In this document: piece by piece, positions 46,607-57,102 of the stretch
How the letters are laid out: every line of letters starts with the position of its first letter
How positions within the stretch are numbered: the first letter of the stretch is position 1
NCBI GenBank assembly: GCA_000168995.1
Contig: AAUX01000001.1
Coordinates: forward strand, 620,001-684,000
Direction: 5' to 3'
DNA length: 64,000 bases
Source: Methylophilales bacterium HTCC2181
GTDB lineage: Bacteria; Pseudomonadota; Gammaproteobacteria; Burkholderiales; Methylophilaceae
The notes under the pieces: model-generated
Databases searched by the model: none
What the model was told of the DNA's origin: nothing
The model's input: the letters and a program-made list of their open reading frames with translations, nothing else
Translations under genes and position numbers: made by a program

Positions 46607-47612
46607 TCACTTTGTTGATAAGCTCATGCGTCAATTCATTGGCAATTTCAGTTCTTTTTAGTTCGTAAACAGGATTAAATACTAATCTATGCGCAACGGT
46701 TTCATGAAACACGGCATGAATATCCTCAGGTATTACTGAGGTCCTATCGTTAAGCCATGCATTCACTCGTGCACATTTCATCATCATACTAATGCCTCGG
46801 GGACTGGCACCCGATACAATCAGTCTGGTGATATCCACACCGCTAATTTTGATATCAAATAATTCCGGATTCTTAGTGGATTTCCATAAGTTAAGGGCAT
46901 ACGATTTTAATTTAGCAGAAGCACCAATGCTTGACTGAATATCATCGGATAGGGCATTTAGCTTATCAAATTTAAGTAGGTTGGATGCAGCTCCTTCCAC
47001 TAATTTATCCGCATCATGGAATTTGGTATCAAAGACAAGGTTGGTCATGATGTCATCCTGTTGAGGAATGACGATAGGTATCTCCATCATAAACCGATCT
47101 CTTGCCGCTGATGGAATTTCAAAGGTTTCTTCTTTTTCAACCTGATTACGGTCAGCAAAAACAATTAGATGGGGAAATTTAAATTCCTTGTTAAAAGCGG
47201 AGAGTGTTCTTTCAGCCATAATTCTCAGCAGTAATGAGTGAACCTGTGGTCGTGCTCGGTTAATTTCATTAAAGAAAAAGATGGAAAGATCTTCCCCTGA
47301 TTTTAATACCGGACCATTACTAACATGAGGCTTCCCATCCTCTCCGAGATAGGTATGGTAAATCAAATCGTTAGGCATCAAATCGATTGTGCCCTCAATT
47401 CGCTCGTATCCTCCCCCTATTGATCTAGCAAATGCTTTTAGTAGCGTAGTTTTTCCTACACCTACATCGCCTTCAAGCAGAACATGACCCCTGGCAAAAA
47501 TAGCAGTGGTTATAAGTCTCACTGGGCTTTCTTGTCCGACAACAACCTTATTGATTTCACCCTCTAAGTTCAGGGCAAGTTTTCGCCATTTGGCCAGATT
47601 TTGGTCACTCAT
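46596..47612 (-). CDS. mxaR: MoxR-type AAA+ ATPase, MxaR
   Basis: 338 residues. Walker A is GDVGVGKTTLLK, the Walker B region is LSIFFFNEINRARPQ, and sensor/arginine-finger regions include IPSAARDRFMMEIPI and GASPRGISMMMKCARVNAWL. MoxR was first described in methanol dehydrogenase gene clusters. It heads a seven-gene operon (mxaR-S-A-C-K-L-ygfZ) divergent from fabA. The catalytic subunit genes mxaF/xoxF and cytochrome mxaG are not in the window. Confidence 0.88.
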   Translation of the reverse strand: MSDQNLAKWRKLALNLEGEINKVVVGQESPVRLITTAIFARGHVLLEGDVGVGKTTLLKAFARSIGGGYERIEGTIDLMPNDLIYHTYLGEDGKPHVSNGPVLKSGEDLSIFFFNEINRARPQVHSLLLRIMAERTLSAFNKEFKFPHLIVFADRNQVEKEETFEIPSAARDRFMMEIPIVIPQQDDIMTNLVFDTKFHDADKLVEGAASNLLKFDKLNALSDDIQSSIGASAKLKSYALNLWKSTKNPELFDIKISGVDITRLIVSGASPRGISMMMKCARVNAWLNDRTSVIPEDIHAVFHETVAHRLVFNPVYELKRTEIANELTHELINKVSAP

Positions 47613-47632
47613 TGTGATATATTCCTAATTAG

Positions 47633-47660
47633 TTGAATCAAGATTGTTAGAGAATACTAT
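47633..47660 (+). promoter_or_regulatory. Probable promoter of fabA-fabB
   Basis: TTGAAT (47633-47638), 16-nt spacer, TACTAT (47655-47660), in the 93-nt interval between the divergent mxaR and fabA genes. Modest match to consensus. Confidence 0.4.
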
Positions 47661-47705
47661 AACCGAACAAGCTCAACAAAGTAAACTTAAACACTAGAGA
47701 AAATC

Positions 47706-48218
47706 ATGAAAAAAAATAGCTACACGAAAGAAGAGCTTTTGGCTTGCGGCCGTGGCGAGTTGTTCGGCAAAGAAAATGCTCAGCTCCCTTTACCTCCCAT
47801 GCTAATGTTCGATCGAATAATAAAAATTACCGATGATGGTGGGGCGTATGGAAATGGCCAAATAATAGCGGAAATGGATATCACCAAGGACCTGTGGTTT
47901 TTTCAGTGCCACTTTGAGGGAGATCCCGTAATGCCTGGATGTCTTGGCTTAGATGCGATGTGGCAACTTTTGGGTTTCTATTTGGGTTGGAAAGGTGGCC
48001 CTGGGAAAGGTCGTGCTTTAGGTTCTGGAGACGTTAAGTTTACCGGACAAGTCCTTCCTACCGCAAAAAAAATTACCTATACTATAGATCTGAAGCGATT
48101 AATTATGCGCAGATTGGTCATGGGTATTGCTGATGCGACCATGGAGGTGGATGGAAGATTAATATATCAAGCTACCGATCTTAAGGTAGGGTTATTTACG
48201 AGAACTGATAACTTTTAA
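47706..48218 (+). CDS. fabA: 3-hydroxydecanoyl-ACP dehydratase/isomerase
   Basis: 170 residues. It dehydrates 3-hydroxyacyl-ACP and isomerises trans-2- to cis-3-decenoyl-ACP, the branch point to unsaturated fatty acids. The active-site pair H69 ([13 protein letters not shown]) and D83 ([12 protein letters not shown]) is in place, with the hot-dog fold blocks YGNGQI and [11 protein letters not shown]. Followed after 12 nt by fabB, the classical pair. Confidence 0.97.
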   Translation: MKKNSYTKEELLACGRGELFGKENAQLPLPPMLMFDRIIKITDDGGAYGNGQIIAEMDITKDLWFFQCHFEGDPVMPGCLGLDAMWQLLGFYLGWKGGPGKGRALGSGDVKFTGQVLPTAKKITYTIDLKRLIMRRLVMGIADATMEVDGRLIYQATDLKVGLFTRTDNF

Positions 48219-48230
48219 AGGGATATCTAA

Positions 48231-49460
48231 TTGAGAAGAGTTGTTGTCACTGGAATGGGAATTGTTTCAAGCCTTGGTAATAATGTGCAAGAAGTGGAGA
48301 AAAGTTTGCAAGACTCAAAGTCGGGCATCACCTTTCAGCCTGAGTATGAGGAGCATGGCTTAAGATCACAGATTGCAGGCTCAATGAATATCGATGTGAA
48401 CCAATTAATCGATCGAAAATTGTTACGCTTTATGGCGAAAGGCCATGCCTACGCATGGATAGCAATGCAGGAGGCGATAGCAGACTCCCAGCTGAATGAA
48501 GACCAAGTTTCCAATTTTAGAACGGGCATTATTGTTGGTGCTGGAGGTACCTCAACCGAATCTATGCTTCAGGGCACCGAGACCCTCAAAGAGAAGGGTA
48601 TACGTCGAGTAGGTCCTTACATGGTGACCAAAACGATGTCTAACGGAGTTGCAGCCTGCCTTGCTACAGGGTCCAAGATTAAAGGAATCAATTACTCTAT
48701 CACTTCAGCCTGCTCGACAAGCGCACATTGCATAGGGAATGCTTATGAGCTTATCCAAATGGGCAAGCAAGATATAATGTTTGCAGGAGGAGCAGAAGAA
48801 GAGCACTGGACTATGAGTTACCTTTTTGATGCTATGGGAGCAATGTCATCTAAATACAATGATCATCCAGAGAAGGCCTCTCGTACGTTTGATACTTCTA
48901 GAGATGGCTTTGTCATCTCAGGAGGGGGCAGTGTTTTGGTGTTGGAAGAGTATGAGCATGCAGTCCAGAGAGGGGCGAAAATTTATGCCGAGATAGTCGG
49001 TTATGGAGCTACATCAGATGGGCATGACATGGTAGCCCCAAGCGGTGAGGGAGCACAACGCTGTATGGAAGTGGCGTTAGCTGAAAAAAATACGACCAAT
49101 GTAGACTATATCAACACACACGGAACGAGCACTCCAGTCGGAGATTCAGTAGAGCTTGAGGCAATCAAAAGAGTCTTTGGGGAGGGAAAGTATGGCGCCA
49201 TACCCGCAATCGCTTCAACTAAATCTTTATCAGGCCACGCGTTAGGTGCCGCTGGGTCCAATGAGGCAATATATAGCTTAATAATGATGAACAAAGGATT
49301 CTTAACGCCATCCATTAATATTGATGAGCTTGACCCTGCTGCAGAGGGACTCCCAATTTTATTAAAAAAAGAAAAAAGAGTTATAACGAGTGCAATGTCC
49401 AATAGCTTTGGTTTTGGCGGTGTCAATGCCTCGATACTATTTTCAAAGGAAAATTTATAA
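48231..49460 (+). CDS. fabB: 3-oxoacyl-ACP synthase I
   Basis: 409 residues, TTG start ([15 protein letters not shown]). A condensing enzyme that elongates the cis-3-decenoyl chain. Catalytic C161 is in [14 protein letters not shown], with the two histidines in [11 protein letters not shown] and [12 protein letters not shown], and the C-terminal FGFGGVN. With fabA it makes the unsaturated fatty acid branch. The interval after it (49461-49559) holds no clear terminator. Confidence 0.97.
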   Translation: MRRVVVTGMGIVSSLGNNVQEVEKSLQDSKSGITFQPEYEEHGLRSQIAGSMNIDVNQLIDRKLLRFMAKGHAYAWIAMQEAIADSQLNEDQVSNFRTGIIVGAGGTSTESMLQGTETLKEKGIRRVGPYMVTKTMSNGVAACLATGSKIKGINYSITSACSTSAHCIGNAYELIQMGKQDIMFAGGAEEEHWTMSYLFDAMGAMSSKYNDHPEKASRTFDTSRDGFVISGGGSVLVLEEYEHAVQRGAKIYAEIVGYGATSDGHDMVAPSGEGAQRCMEVALAEKNTTNVDYINTHGTSTPVGDSVELEAIKRVFGEGKYGAIPAIASTKSLSGHALGAAGSNEAIYSLIMMNKGFLTPSINIDELDPAAEGLPILLKKEKRVITSAMSNSFGFGGVNASILFSKENL

Positions 49461-49559
49461 CGTTATGGAGCCGGGATGCCGCCGCTCACAAAATGACATC
49501 TTGGTCGAGTTTATCGCATAAAATTTCATAATTCTTAGGGCTTTTTTTGGCTGGTTTCA

Positions 49560-49588
49560 TTGGCTAAATTCTAATAGAAAGGTAAGAT
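49560..49588 (+). promoter_or_regulatory. Probable promoter of the alaA-hom-thrC-thyA-folA operon
   Basis: TTGGCT (49560-49565), exactly 17 nt, TAAGAT (49583-49588), 37 nt upstream of the TTG start of alaA. It is the only good pair in this spacer. Confidence 0.5.
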
Positions 49589-49625
49589 AACACCTGAATC
49601 TTCCATCAATTTTAACGGCAAAAAT

Positions 49626-50849
49626 TTGGCACAAGTTCTTAAATCGAAAAAACTAGACAACGTCTGCTATGACATTAGAGGGCCAGTGCTTGCGCACGCC
49701 AAAAAGATGGAGGACGATGGCCATCGAATTATTAAGCTCAATATAGGCAATCCTGCCGCATTTGGTTTTGATGCGCCTGATGAAATTACTCAGGACGTAA
49801 TAAGGAACATGTCACGCGCTTCTGGCTACACTGAAAGCCACGGCTTTTTTGAGCCTAGAAAAGCCATCATGCATTACACACAACAAAAGAATATTAAAAA
49901 TGTCGACGTGGATGACATTATTATTGGTAATGGTGTCTCAGAGTTGATTGTTATGGCGATGCAGGGACTAATAAATAATGAGGATGAGGTATTGATACCT
50001 AAGCCAGATTACCCTTTGTGGACTGCGGCAGTTACTCTTGCGGGGGGCAATCCAATCCATTATGTTTGTGATGAAGATGCCGGCTGGTTTCCTGACATTA
50101 AAGATATCGAAGCTAAAATCACTGAAAAAACTCGTGGGATTGTCATTATTAACCCAAATAATCCTACTGGAGCACTATACAGTGATGATTTGCTCAGAGA
50201 GATAATTGAGTTAGCACGAAAAAATAAATTAATAATTTTTGCAGATGAAATTTACGATAAGGTTTTGTATGATGGAGCGACGCATACATCTATAGCCTCA
50301 TTAGCCGACGACGTCTTATTTGTATCGCTAAATGGACTATCTAAGAATTACAGGGCATGTGGTTATAGAGCTGGGTGGCTTGTAGTGTCTGGAGACAAAG
50401 AAGGTGGGAGGGATTATTTAGAAGGCTTGAACATGTTAGCCTCTATGCGCCTATGCTCAAACGTGCCCGGACAGCTTGCTATTCAAACAGCGTTGGGAGG
50501 ATACCAGAGCATAAACGATCTGGTTGCCCCCTCTGGACGTTTGTTTAAACAAAGAGAGATGGCATACAACCTTCTGACCTCAATTGAAGGGGTGAGTTGT
50601 GTCAAGCCAAAGGCGGCGATGTACTTGTTCCCGAAGCTTGATCCAAAGATTTATGTCATCGAGGATGATCAAAAATTTATACTCGACATACTTATGGATA
50701 AAAAAGTTCTCCTGGTCCAAGGCTCTGGTTTTAATTGGCATGATAATAATCATCTTAGGTTGGTTTTTTTACCCAATGAGGATGAGCTTAAAATTGCTAT
50801 TCAACGTATAGCGGAATATTTAGATAACTTTAGAAAGAGAAAAAAATGA
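49626..50849 (+). CDS. alaA: Alanine-synthesising class I aminotransferase AlaA-type
   Basis: 407 residues, TTG start. A PLP-dependent fold-type I aminotransferase that most likely makes alanine from pyruvate and glutamate. Motifs: NIGNPAAFGFDAP, YTESHGFFEPRKAI, NPNNPTGALY, ADEIYDKVLYD, and the PLP lysine in LNGLSKNYRACGYRAGW. In Betaproteobacteria an AlaA-type gene commonly precedes hom, as here (ATGA overlap). The substrate is inferred from the family. Confidence 0.88.
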   Translation: MAQVLKSKKLDNVCYDIRGPVLAHAKKMEDDGHRIIKLNIGNPAAFGFDAPDEITQDVIRNMSRASGYTESHGFFEPRKAIMHYTQQKNIKNVDVDDIIIGNGVSELIVMAMQGLINNEDEVLIPKPDYPLWTAAVTLAGGNPIHYVCDEDAGWFPDIKDIEAKITEKTRGIVIINPNNPTGALYSDDLLREIIELARKNKLIIFADEIYDKVLYDGATHTSIASLADDVLFVSLNGLSKNYRACGYRAGWLVVSGDKEGGRDYLEGLNMLASMRLCSNVPGQLAIQTALGGYQSINDLVAPSGRLFKQREMAYNLLTSIEGVSCVKPKAAMYLFPKLDPKIYVIEDDQKFILDILMDKKVLLVQGSGFNWHDNNHLRLVFLPNEDELKIAIQRIAEYLDNFRKRKK

Positions 50850-52147
50850 ATGTAGGATTAATTGGTGTAGGAACGGTAGGCGGCGGTACATACAAAGTAC
50901 TCACAGAAAATTTCCAAGAAATTTTTCATAAAACTGGCATAGAAATAAAAGTTACTCTAGTTGCCGACAAAAATGTGGCTTTAGCAAAACAATTAGTTGG
51001 CACTTCGATACCTGTTGTTAGTGATGCCCTTGAGCTCATTGACAGCAAAGAGGTAGATATTGTTGTTGAGTTAATTGGTGGAACAGGCATTGCAAAAGAC
51101 CTAGTGAAGCAAGCATTGCTTAACGGAAAACATGTCGTAACGGCAAACAAAGCACTCATTGCTTTGCATGGCAAAGAGTTATTTGCAGCAGCGGAAAATA
51201 ACAATGTTCAGCTTGCTTATGAGGCTGCAGTAGCCGGTGGTATTCCAATTATCAAAGCACTCAGAGAAGGTTTGGCAGCAAATAAGATTGAATGGGTGGC
51301 AGGTATTATTAATGGTACGACAAATTATATTTTGACCGAAATGAAAGAAAACAATCTGTCATTTGATGTTGCGCTAAAGCAGGCACAAGAACTAGGTTTT
51401 GCAGAAGCGGACCCAACATTTGATATTGAGGGAGTTGATGCAGCCCACAAGATAACTATTATGGCGTCCATAGCATTTGGTATACCGATTAATTTTGATG
51501 GGGTCTTTGTTGAAGGTATAAGCAATTTAAATCAAAAAGATATTACTTATGCAGAGGAGCTTGGATATCGAATTAAGCTTTTAGCTATAGCGAAGTCTGA
51601 GCAAGACTCTGTTGAAATAAGAGTGCATCCAACATTAATACCAGAAAAAAGGCTGGTTGCGAATGTTAGTGGTCCGATGAATGCGGTTTTAGTAAAAGGG
51701 AATATGGTAGGACCAACACTTTATTATGGAGCTGGAGCAGGAGCAGAGCCAACCGCGAGTGCCGTTGTGGCAGATATTATCGATATAGCAAGGCAGTCAA
51801 AAATTTCGACAAAGTCGCTAATACCGTCTTTAGGATTTATGCCAAACCAAATAAAAAATAAAAAACTTTTAGCTATTGAGGAAGTTTGGTCAGAATTTTA
51901 TTTACGGCTCACTATGGAAAATAAATCAGGTTTGCTTGCTAAGATAACAAATATTTTTGCCAACCATAAAATATCTATTGATGCCTTGGTTCATAAAGAG
52001 GTTCAAGAGGATAATCAGGATCCGGATATATTTCTAGTGTCATCAAAAGTGCAAGAACACCAAATCAATAAAGTGATCAAAGAAATTGAAGCTCTACCTG
52101 AAAATAAAGATAAAATTATTAAATTAAGAATTGAAGAACTTAAATAA
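50846..52147 (+). CDS. hom: Homoserine dehydrogenase
   Basis: 433 residues, monofunctional form. It reduces aspartate semialdehyde to homoserine. The Rossmann motif is GVGTVGGGTYKVL, followed by VVTANKALIALHG, the catalytic domain GIINGTTNYILTEM and FAEADPTFDIEGVDAAHK, and a C-terminal ACT domain (FYLRLTMENKSGLLAKITNIF) for threonine feedback. Overlaps alaA by four bases, and thrC follows after 10 nt. Confidence 0.97.
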   Translation: MNVGLIGVGTVGGGTYKVLTENFQEIFHKTGIEIKVTLVADKNVALAKQLVGTSIPVVSDALELIDSKEVDIVVELIGGTGIAKDLVKQALLNGKHVVTANKALIALHGKELFAAAENNNVQLAYEAAVAGGIPIIKALREGLAANKIEWVAGIINGTTNYILTEMKENNLSFDVALKQAQELGFAEADPTFDIEGVDAAHKITIMASIAFGIPINFDGVFVEGISNLNQKDITYAEELGYRIKLLAIAKSEQDSVEIRVHPTLIPEKRLVANVSGPMNAVLVKGNMVGPTLYYGAGAGAEPTASAVVADIIDIARQSKISTKSLIPSLGFMPNQIKNKKLLAIEEVWSEFYLRLTMENKSGLLAKITNIFANHKISIDALVHKEVQEDNQDPDIFLVSSKVQEHQINKVIKEIEALPENKDKIIKLRIEELK

Positions 52148-52157
52148 TTAGGAATAT

Positions 52158-53579
52158 ATGAAGTACATATCTACAAGAGGAAAATCCCCAAAGCTAAACT
52201 TTTCTGAGGTGTTGTTAACCGGCCTAGCACCAGACGGGGGGCTTTATTTACCTGAAACCTATCCTAGATTTTCAGATGAAGATCTTAGCCATATGAGATC
52301 TATGTCTTATCAGGATTTAGCTTTTTTTATTTTCCAAAAGTTCATTGATGACGTTCCTGCCGATAACTTAAAAGCTATTGTAAATAAAGCATATGCATCT
52401 GATGTTTATTCATTTGGTAGACTGGAGCAAAAGGCTGAGGACATAACTCCCACATTAAAATTGAAGGATAATTTGTTTCTTCTTTCATTGTCTAATGGCC
52501 CTACATTAGCTTTTAAAGATATTGCAATGCAATTTTTAGGACATATGTTTGAGTACGTTCTAGACAAGAATGGTGAGTCTTTGAATATTCTAGGAGCAAC
52601 ATCAGGCGATACAGGACCCGCAGCCGAGTATGCAATGAGAGGAAAAAAAGGGGTAAGAGTCTTTATGTTGTCTCCTCATAGCACAATGAGCCCATTCCAG
52701 GCTGCTCAAATGTACAGCTTAATGGATGACAACATTTTTAATATAGCTATTAAAGGTGTGTTTGATGATTGTCAGGATATTGTAAAAGCAGTCTCAAATG
52801 ATCTCTCCTTCAAAGATAAATATAAAATTGGTGCAGTTAATTCGATTAACTGGGGCCGTATCCTTGCACAGATTGTTTACTATTTTAAAGGTTACTTTGA
52901 TGTAACATCGAACAACAGGGAAAAGGTTGACTTTACTGTCCCGACTGGTAACTTTGGAAATATATGCGCTGGTCATATAGCCAGAGAGATGGGCTTACCC
53001 ATAAATCATCTAATAGTGGCGACCAATGAAAATGATGTTTTAGATGAGTTTTTTAGAACAGGAAACTATGAACCAAGATCATCTGAAGAAACATTTCAAA
53101 CATCAAGCCCATCAATGGATATCTCAAAAGCTTCAAACTTTGAAAGATTTATTTTTGATTTACTTGGACGAGACAGCAATTTGCTAAGACAATACTGGGG
53201 GAACATTGATAAAGGCGGTTCATTTAAGCTTGATGATACATCTTTTCAAAAGATAAAAAATTACGGCTTCATTTCTTCGAGCAGCAAACATATAAATAGA
53301 ATTGATTTTATACGATCGGTATACAACGATTTTAATACGATCATTGACACCCATACAGCTGATGGAATTAAGGCAGCCCTTGATCATATAAAAAATATAC
53401 CTATGCTTGTTTTAGAAACAGCACTTCCTATTAAGTTTGAAAAATCAGTTTTTGAAGCTATCGGTGTTTATCCAGAAAGACCTTTCGAGTTAAAAGACCT
53501 TGAGTTAATGGACCAGCGATTCGAAGTCTTCAATAGCGACACTGAGCAAGTTAAAAACTTTATTATTAATAATAGCTAG
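52158..53579 (+). CDS. thrC: Threonine synthase
   Basis: 473 residues. A PLP enzyme converting O-phosphohomoserine to threonine. N-terminal [30 protein letters not shown], the PLP lysine in [17 protein letters not shown], the [15 protein letters not shown] substrate loop, and [15 protein letters not shown] as the phosphate clamp. Belongs to the longer ThrC class. No thrB is beside it. ThrH elsewhere in the window can phosphorylate homoserine in Pseudomonas, which might link the two (inference). Confidence 0.97.
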   Translation: MKYISTRGKSPKLNFSEVLLTGLAPDGGLYLPETYPRFSDEDLSHMRSMSYQDLAFFIFQKFIDDVPADNLKAIVNKAYASDVYSFGRLEQKAEDITPTLKLKDNLFLLSLSNGPTLAFKDIAMQFLGHMFEYVLDKNGESLNILGATSGDTGPAAEYAMRGKKGVRVFMLSPHSTMSPFQAAQMYSLMDDNIFNIAIKGVFDDCQDIVKAVSNDLSFKDKYKIGAVNSINWGRILAQIVYYFKGYFDVTSNNREKVDFTVPTGNFGNICAGHIAREMGLPINHLIVATNENDVLDEFFRTGNYEPRSSEETFQTSSPSMDISKASNFERFIFDLLGRDSNLLRQYWGNIDKGGSFKLDDTSFQKIKNYGFISSSSKHINRIDFIRSVYNDFNTIIDTHTADGIKAALDHIKNIPMLVLETALPIKFEKSVFEAIGVYPERPFELKDLELMDQRFEVFNSDTEQVKNFIINNS

Positions 53580-53580
53580 T

Positions 53581-54375
53581 ATGCATCAATACCTAGACCT
53601 TTTAAGGCATGTCAAAAGTAATGGAACAGTTAAGAAGGACAGGACAGGAACAGGCACAATTTCTGTTTTTGGCTACCAGATGCGATTTGACTTAAATGAA
53701 GGTTTCCCCTTATTAACTACCAAAAAGATTCACCTTAAATCAGTTATATATGAATTGTTATGGTTTTTAACTGGCGATACAAATGTTAAGTTTTTAAAAG
53801 ATAATGGTATTTCAATATGGGATGAATGGGCCGATGATAAGGGCAATCTAGGACCTGTTTATGGGCACCAGTGGAGAAGCTGGTCGTCACATAATGGAGA
53901 ATCCATTGATCAAATAAAGATTCTTATAGATCAAATAAAAGTTAATCCAGACTCTAGGCGTTTAATAGTGTCTGCATGGAACGTTGCTGACATCGATCAA
54001 ATGAAGCTCCCACCTTGCCATGCCTTTTTTCAATTTTATGTGGCAAATGGACGCTTATCATGCCAACTCTACCAACGAAGTGCTGATATTTTCTTAGGCG
54101 TTCCTTTCAATATAGCTTCATATGCATTACTTACTATGATGATTGCCCAAGTATGTGGGTTGAGGTTAGGTGAGTTTGTTCATACCCTTGGTGACGCACA
54201 CATTTATCTTAATCATGAAGAACAGGTGACTCAACAGCTATCAAGAGAACCTAAAACTTTGCCAATCATGACCTTAAATAAATCAATTGACAATATTTTT
54301 GACTTTACTTTTGATGATTTTTCTCTTGAAGGTTATGATCCTGAGCCTTTAATCAAGGCACCAGTCGCAGTTTAG
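53581..54375 (+). CDS. thyA: Thymidylate synthase
   Basis: 264 residues, the E. coli length. It methylates dUMP using methylene-tetrahydrofolate and yields dihydrofolate. Catalytic C146 is in [11 protein letters not shown], with [27 protein letters not shown] and the C-terminal APVAV. One base separates it from thrC, and its stop overlaps the GTG start of folA, so the folate recycling pair is coupled. Confidence 0.98.
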   Translation: MHQYLDLLRHVKSNGTVKKDRTGTGTISVFGYQMRFDLNEGFPLLTTKKIHLKSVIYELLWFLTGDTNVKFLKDNGISIWDEWADDKGNLGPVYGHQWRSWSSHNGESIDQIKILIDQIKVNPDSRRLIVSAWNVADIDQMKLPPCHAFFQFYVANGRLSCQLYQRSADIFLGVPFNIASYALLTMMIAQVCGLRLGEFVHTLGDAHIYLNHEEQVTQQLSREPKTLPIMTLNKSIDNIFDFTFDDFSLEGYDPEPLIKAPVAV

Positions 54376-54860
54376 TGCAAAAAATTTCTATCATTGTAGC
54401 CATGTCAAACAATAATGTTATTGGAATTAACAACACATTACCATGGCATATACCTCAAGATCTAAAGCGGTTTAAGAGCTTAACTATGGGGAATCCGATA
54501 GTTATGGGGCGAAAAACTTTTGACTCAATAGGTCGCCCTTTGCCGGGCAGGAAAAATATTGTTATTACCCGAAATGAGGACTCTATAATTGAAGGGGTTG
54601 AGATCGTGAACTCAATTAACAGCCTTCTGGCTTTAATTAAGGATGAGGAACATGTTTTTGTTATAGGTGGAGAACAAATATACAAAATCTTTCTGGATCA
54701 CGCCACTCACCTTTATGTTACTGAGGTTGATTCGGATGTTGCTGGGGATGCCCATTTCCCAAAACTTTCAACCAGTCAATGGAAAGAGGTTGGCAGAGAA
54801 AAATTAGTGAGCAAGGATGACCTCCATTTCTCATTTGTTGACTATATCAGACAGCCTTAA
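54375..54860 (+). CDS. folA: Dihydrofolate reductase
   Basis: 161 residues, GTG start overlapping the thyA stop. It regenerates tetrahydrofolate after ThyA. Visible motifs: NNVIGINNTLPWHIPQDLKRF with the active-site acid (D in PQDL), VMGRKTFDSIGRPLPGRKN for NADPH binding, and VFVIGGEQIYKIFLD. It converges on the decarboxylase gene with a 4-nt overlap of stops. Confidence 0.97.
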   Translation: MQKISIIVAMSNNNVIGINNTLPWHIPQDLKRFKSLTMGNPIVMGRKTFDSIGRPLPGRKNIVITRNEDSIIEGVEIVNSINSLLALIKDEEHVFVIGGEQIYKIFLDHATHLYVTEVDSDVAGDAHFPKLSTSQWKEVGREKLVSKDDLHFSFVDYIRQP

Positions 54861-57100
54861 TTATCAACGACACAATCCACGTAGTAGGTTAACTTTCCAT
54901 CTATATAATTTTTAATTAAACCATGATTGTCTGTTTCAAAACCCGGAAATTTTTCATTGAAGGTTCTAGCGAACTTTAGGTAATCGACAATAATTTTGTT
55001 GAATCGCTCTCCTGGAATAAGCAGTGGTATCCCGGGTGGGTAAGGCGTTAAAAGAACAGCGGTAATTCTTCCTTCCAAATCATCAATGGGGACTCTTTGG
55101 ATTTCCTTGTGAGCCATTTTTGCAAATGCATTGGCTGGCTTCATTGCAGGAACCATATCAGAAAGGTACATTTCAGTTGTTAATCTAGCAATATCATTCT
55201 CTTTAAAAATTTCATGAATTTTGTCTGAAAGGTCTTTTAAGCCGATACTTTCATAGATAGGAAATTTCTGACTAAACTCAGGAAGAACTTTCCATATAGG
55301 TTGGTTCTTATCGTAATCATCTTTAAATTGTTGTAGTGCCGCTACTAAGGTATTCCATCGACCCTTAGTAATTCCAATGGTAAACATAATAAAGAAGGAA
55401 TAAAGTCCCGTTTTTTCGACTATAACTCCATGTTCAGCGAGATATTTTGTAACTATCACAGCAGGAATGCCCAGCTTGCCATCAAACTCACCATCAACGT
55501 TGAGTCCTGGAGTAATGATAGTAGCTTTAATAGGATCCAACATATTAAAGTTAGGGGCTAAGTTACCAAAACCGTGCCATTTCTCATTTTTGTTAAGCAT
55601 CCATGCAGCTCTTTCCTCAATACCCTCTTCAGAAAGGTCGTCTGGCCCCCATACTTTAAACCACCACCCATCCCCCCATTCTTGATCAACTTTTCTCATT
55701 GCTCTTCTGAAATTAAGAGCTTCCATAATAGATTCTTCTACTAGTGCGTTACCGCCTGGCTCTTCCATCATTGCTGCTGCTACATCGCAACTTGCAATAA
55801 TAGAATATTGTGGGCTAGTGGAGCTATGCATAAGGTAGGACTCGTTAAATAGTTCTTTATCAAGCTTATTGTTTGTAGCATCTTGCACTAGTATTTGTGA
55901 AGCCTGACTGAGTCCTGCTAGCATTTTGTGTGTCGATTGTGTTGAAAAAATCAGACTCTCTTCACATCTAGGCCGGTCCGCACCAATTGCATGATAGTCA
56001 CCATAAAAATCATGAAAAGAAGCATGTGGTAACCACGCTTCATCAAAATGCAATGCACCGATTTTTCCGTCCAACATCTCTTTGATTTCTTCAACGTTGT
56101 ACAAAATACCATCATATGTAGATTGAGTGATGGTTAGCACTCTGGGTTTGACCTCTTTGTCTTCAATAAAAGGATTGTTCTTAATTTTTTCTTTAATTCG
56201 GTCCCAGCTAAACTCTTCTTTTGGAATCGGACCTATAATACCGAAATGATTTCTTGTTGGCATAAGAAATATTGGAATTGCACCAGTCATAATAATGGCA
56301 TGTAGGACTGATTTATGACAATTTCGGTCTACAACAACTATGTCGCCTGGGGCTACTGTGGAATTCCAAACCATCTTATTTGATGTAGATGTCCCATTAG
56401 TAACAAAATAGCAATGGTCAGCCTTGTATATTCGCGCCGCGTTCTTCTCAGAAGCTTCAACAGGGCCCGTATGATCTAAAAGCTGCCCTAGCTCTTCAAC
56501 TGCATTACATACGTCTGCTCGGAGCATATTCTCACCAAAAAATTGATGAAACATTTGCCCAACAGGGGATTTTAAAAATGCTACGCCACCAGAATGACCA
56601 GGACAATGCCATGAATACGATCCATCACTCGCGTAGTGTGTAAGTGCTCGGAAGAAAGGCGGGGCTAGGCTTTCCAGGTAGGTTTTTGCTTCCCTAACAA
56701 TATATTTAGCAACAAACTCTGGAGTATCTTCATACATATGAATAAAACCATTCAGTTCTTTTAGTATTTTGTTTGGAATATGCCTGCTTGTCTTTGTTTC
56801 TCCGTGCAGAAAAATAGGGATCTCATCGTTTCGGTACCTAATTTCCTCTACGAACTTGCTAAGGCTCTCCAGGGCCTTAGGGTTTTCCTCGATAAATTCT
56901 TCATCATCAATTGCTAATATAAAAGCAGATGCCCGACTTTGTTGCTGGGCGAATGAAGATAAATCAACGTAGCTCGTTACTCCTATGACTTCAAAATCTT
57001 CTTTTTCTATTGACTCTGCAAGAACGCGAATTCCTAAGCCAGATGAATTTTCAGACCTATAGTCTTCGTCTATGATGATGATAGGGAATTTAAATTTCAT
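54857..57100 (-). CDS. PLP-dependent Lys/Arg/Orn decarboxylase
   Basis: 747 residues of the large biodegradative-type family (LdcI, AdiA, SpeF). An N-terminal response-regulator-like wing domain (FPIIIIDEDYRSENSSGLGIRVLAES) is followed by the aspartate aminotransferase fold with HFDEAWLPHASFHDFYG and PLP lysine K392 (STQSTHKMLAG), then the C-terminal YPPGIPLLIPGERF. In Betaproteobacteria a copy typically sits beside dcd, as here (2-nt gap). Lysine or arginine as substrate cannot be decided. A polyamine biosynthetic role is plausible. Confidence 0.9.
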   Translation of the reverse strand: MKFKFPIIIIDEDYRSENSSGLGIRVLAESIEKEDFEVIGVTSYVDLSSFAQQQSRASAFILAIDDEEFIEENPKALESLSKFVEEIRYRNDEIPIFLHGETKTSRHIPNKILKELNGFIHMYEDTPEFVAKYIVREAKTYLESLAPPFFRALTHYASDGSYSWHCPGHSGGVAFLKSPVGQMFHQFFGENMLRADVCNAVEELGQLLDHTGPVEASEKNAARIYKADHCYFVTNGTSTSNKMVWNSTVAPGDIVVVDRNCHKSVLHAIIMTGAIPIFLMPTRNHFGIIGPIPKEEFSWDRIKEKIKNNPFIEDKEVKPRVLTITQSTYDGILYNVEEIKEMLDGKIGALHFDEAWLPHASFHDFYGDYHAIGADRPRCEESLIFSTQSTHKMLAGLSQASQILVQDATNNKLDKELFNESYLMHSSTSPQYSIIASCDVAAAMMEEPGGNALVEESIMEALNFRRAMRKVDQEWGDGWWFKVWGPDDLSEEGIEERAAWMLNKNEKWHGFGNLAPNFNMLDPIKATIITPGLNVDGEFDGKLGIPAVIVTKYLAEHGVIVEKTGLYSFFIMFTIGITKGRWNTLVAALQQFKDDYDKNQPIWKVLPEFSQKFPIYESIGLKDLSDKIHEIFKENDIARLTTEMYLSDMVPAMKPANAFAKMAHKEIQRVPIDDLEGRITAVLLTPYPPGIPLLIPGERFNKIIVDYLKFARTFNEKFPGFETDNHGLIKNYIDGKLTYYVDCVVDN

Positions 57101-57102
57101 GA

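Noticed and set aside
42277-47612. Bat aerotolerance operon (BatA/B/D with MoxR)
   Set aside because: Similar domains, but the six-gene order, the MxaK-type tail and the methylotroph context fit mxaRSACKL better. Some uncertainty remains.
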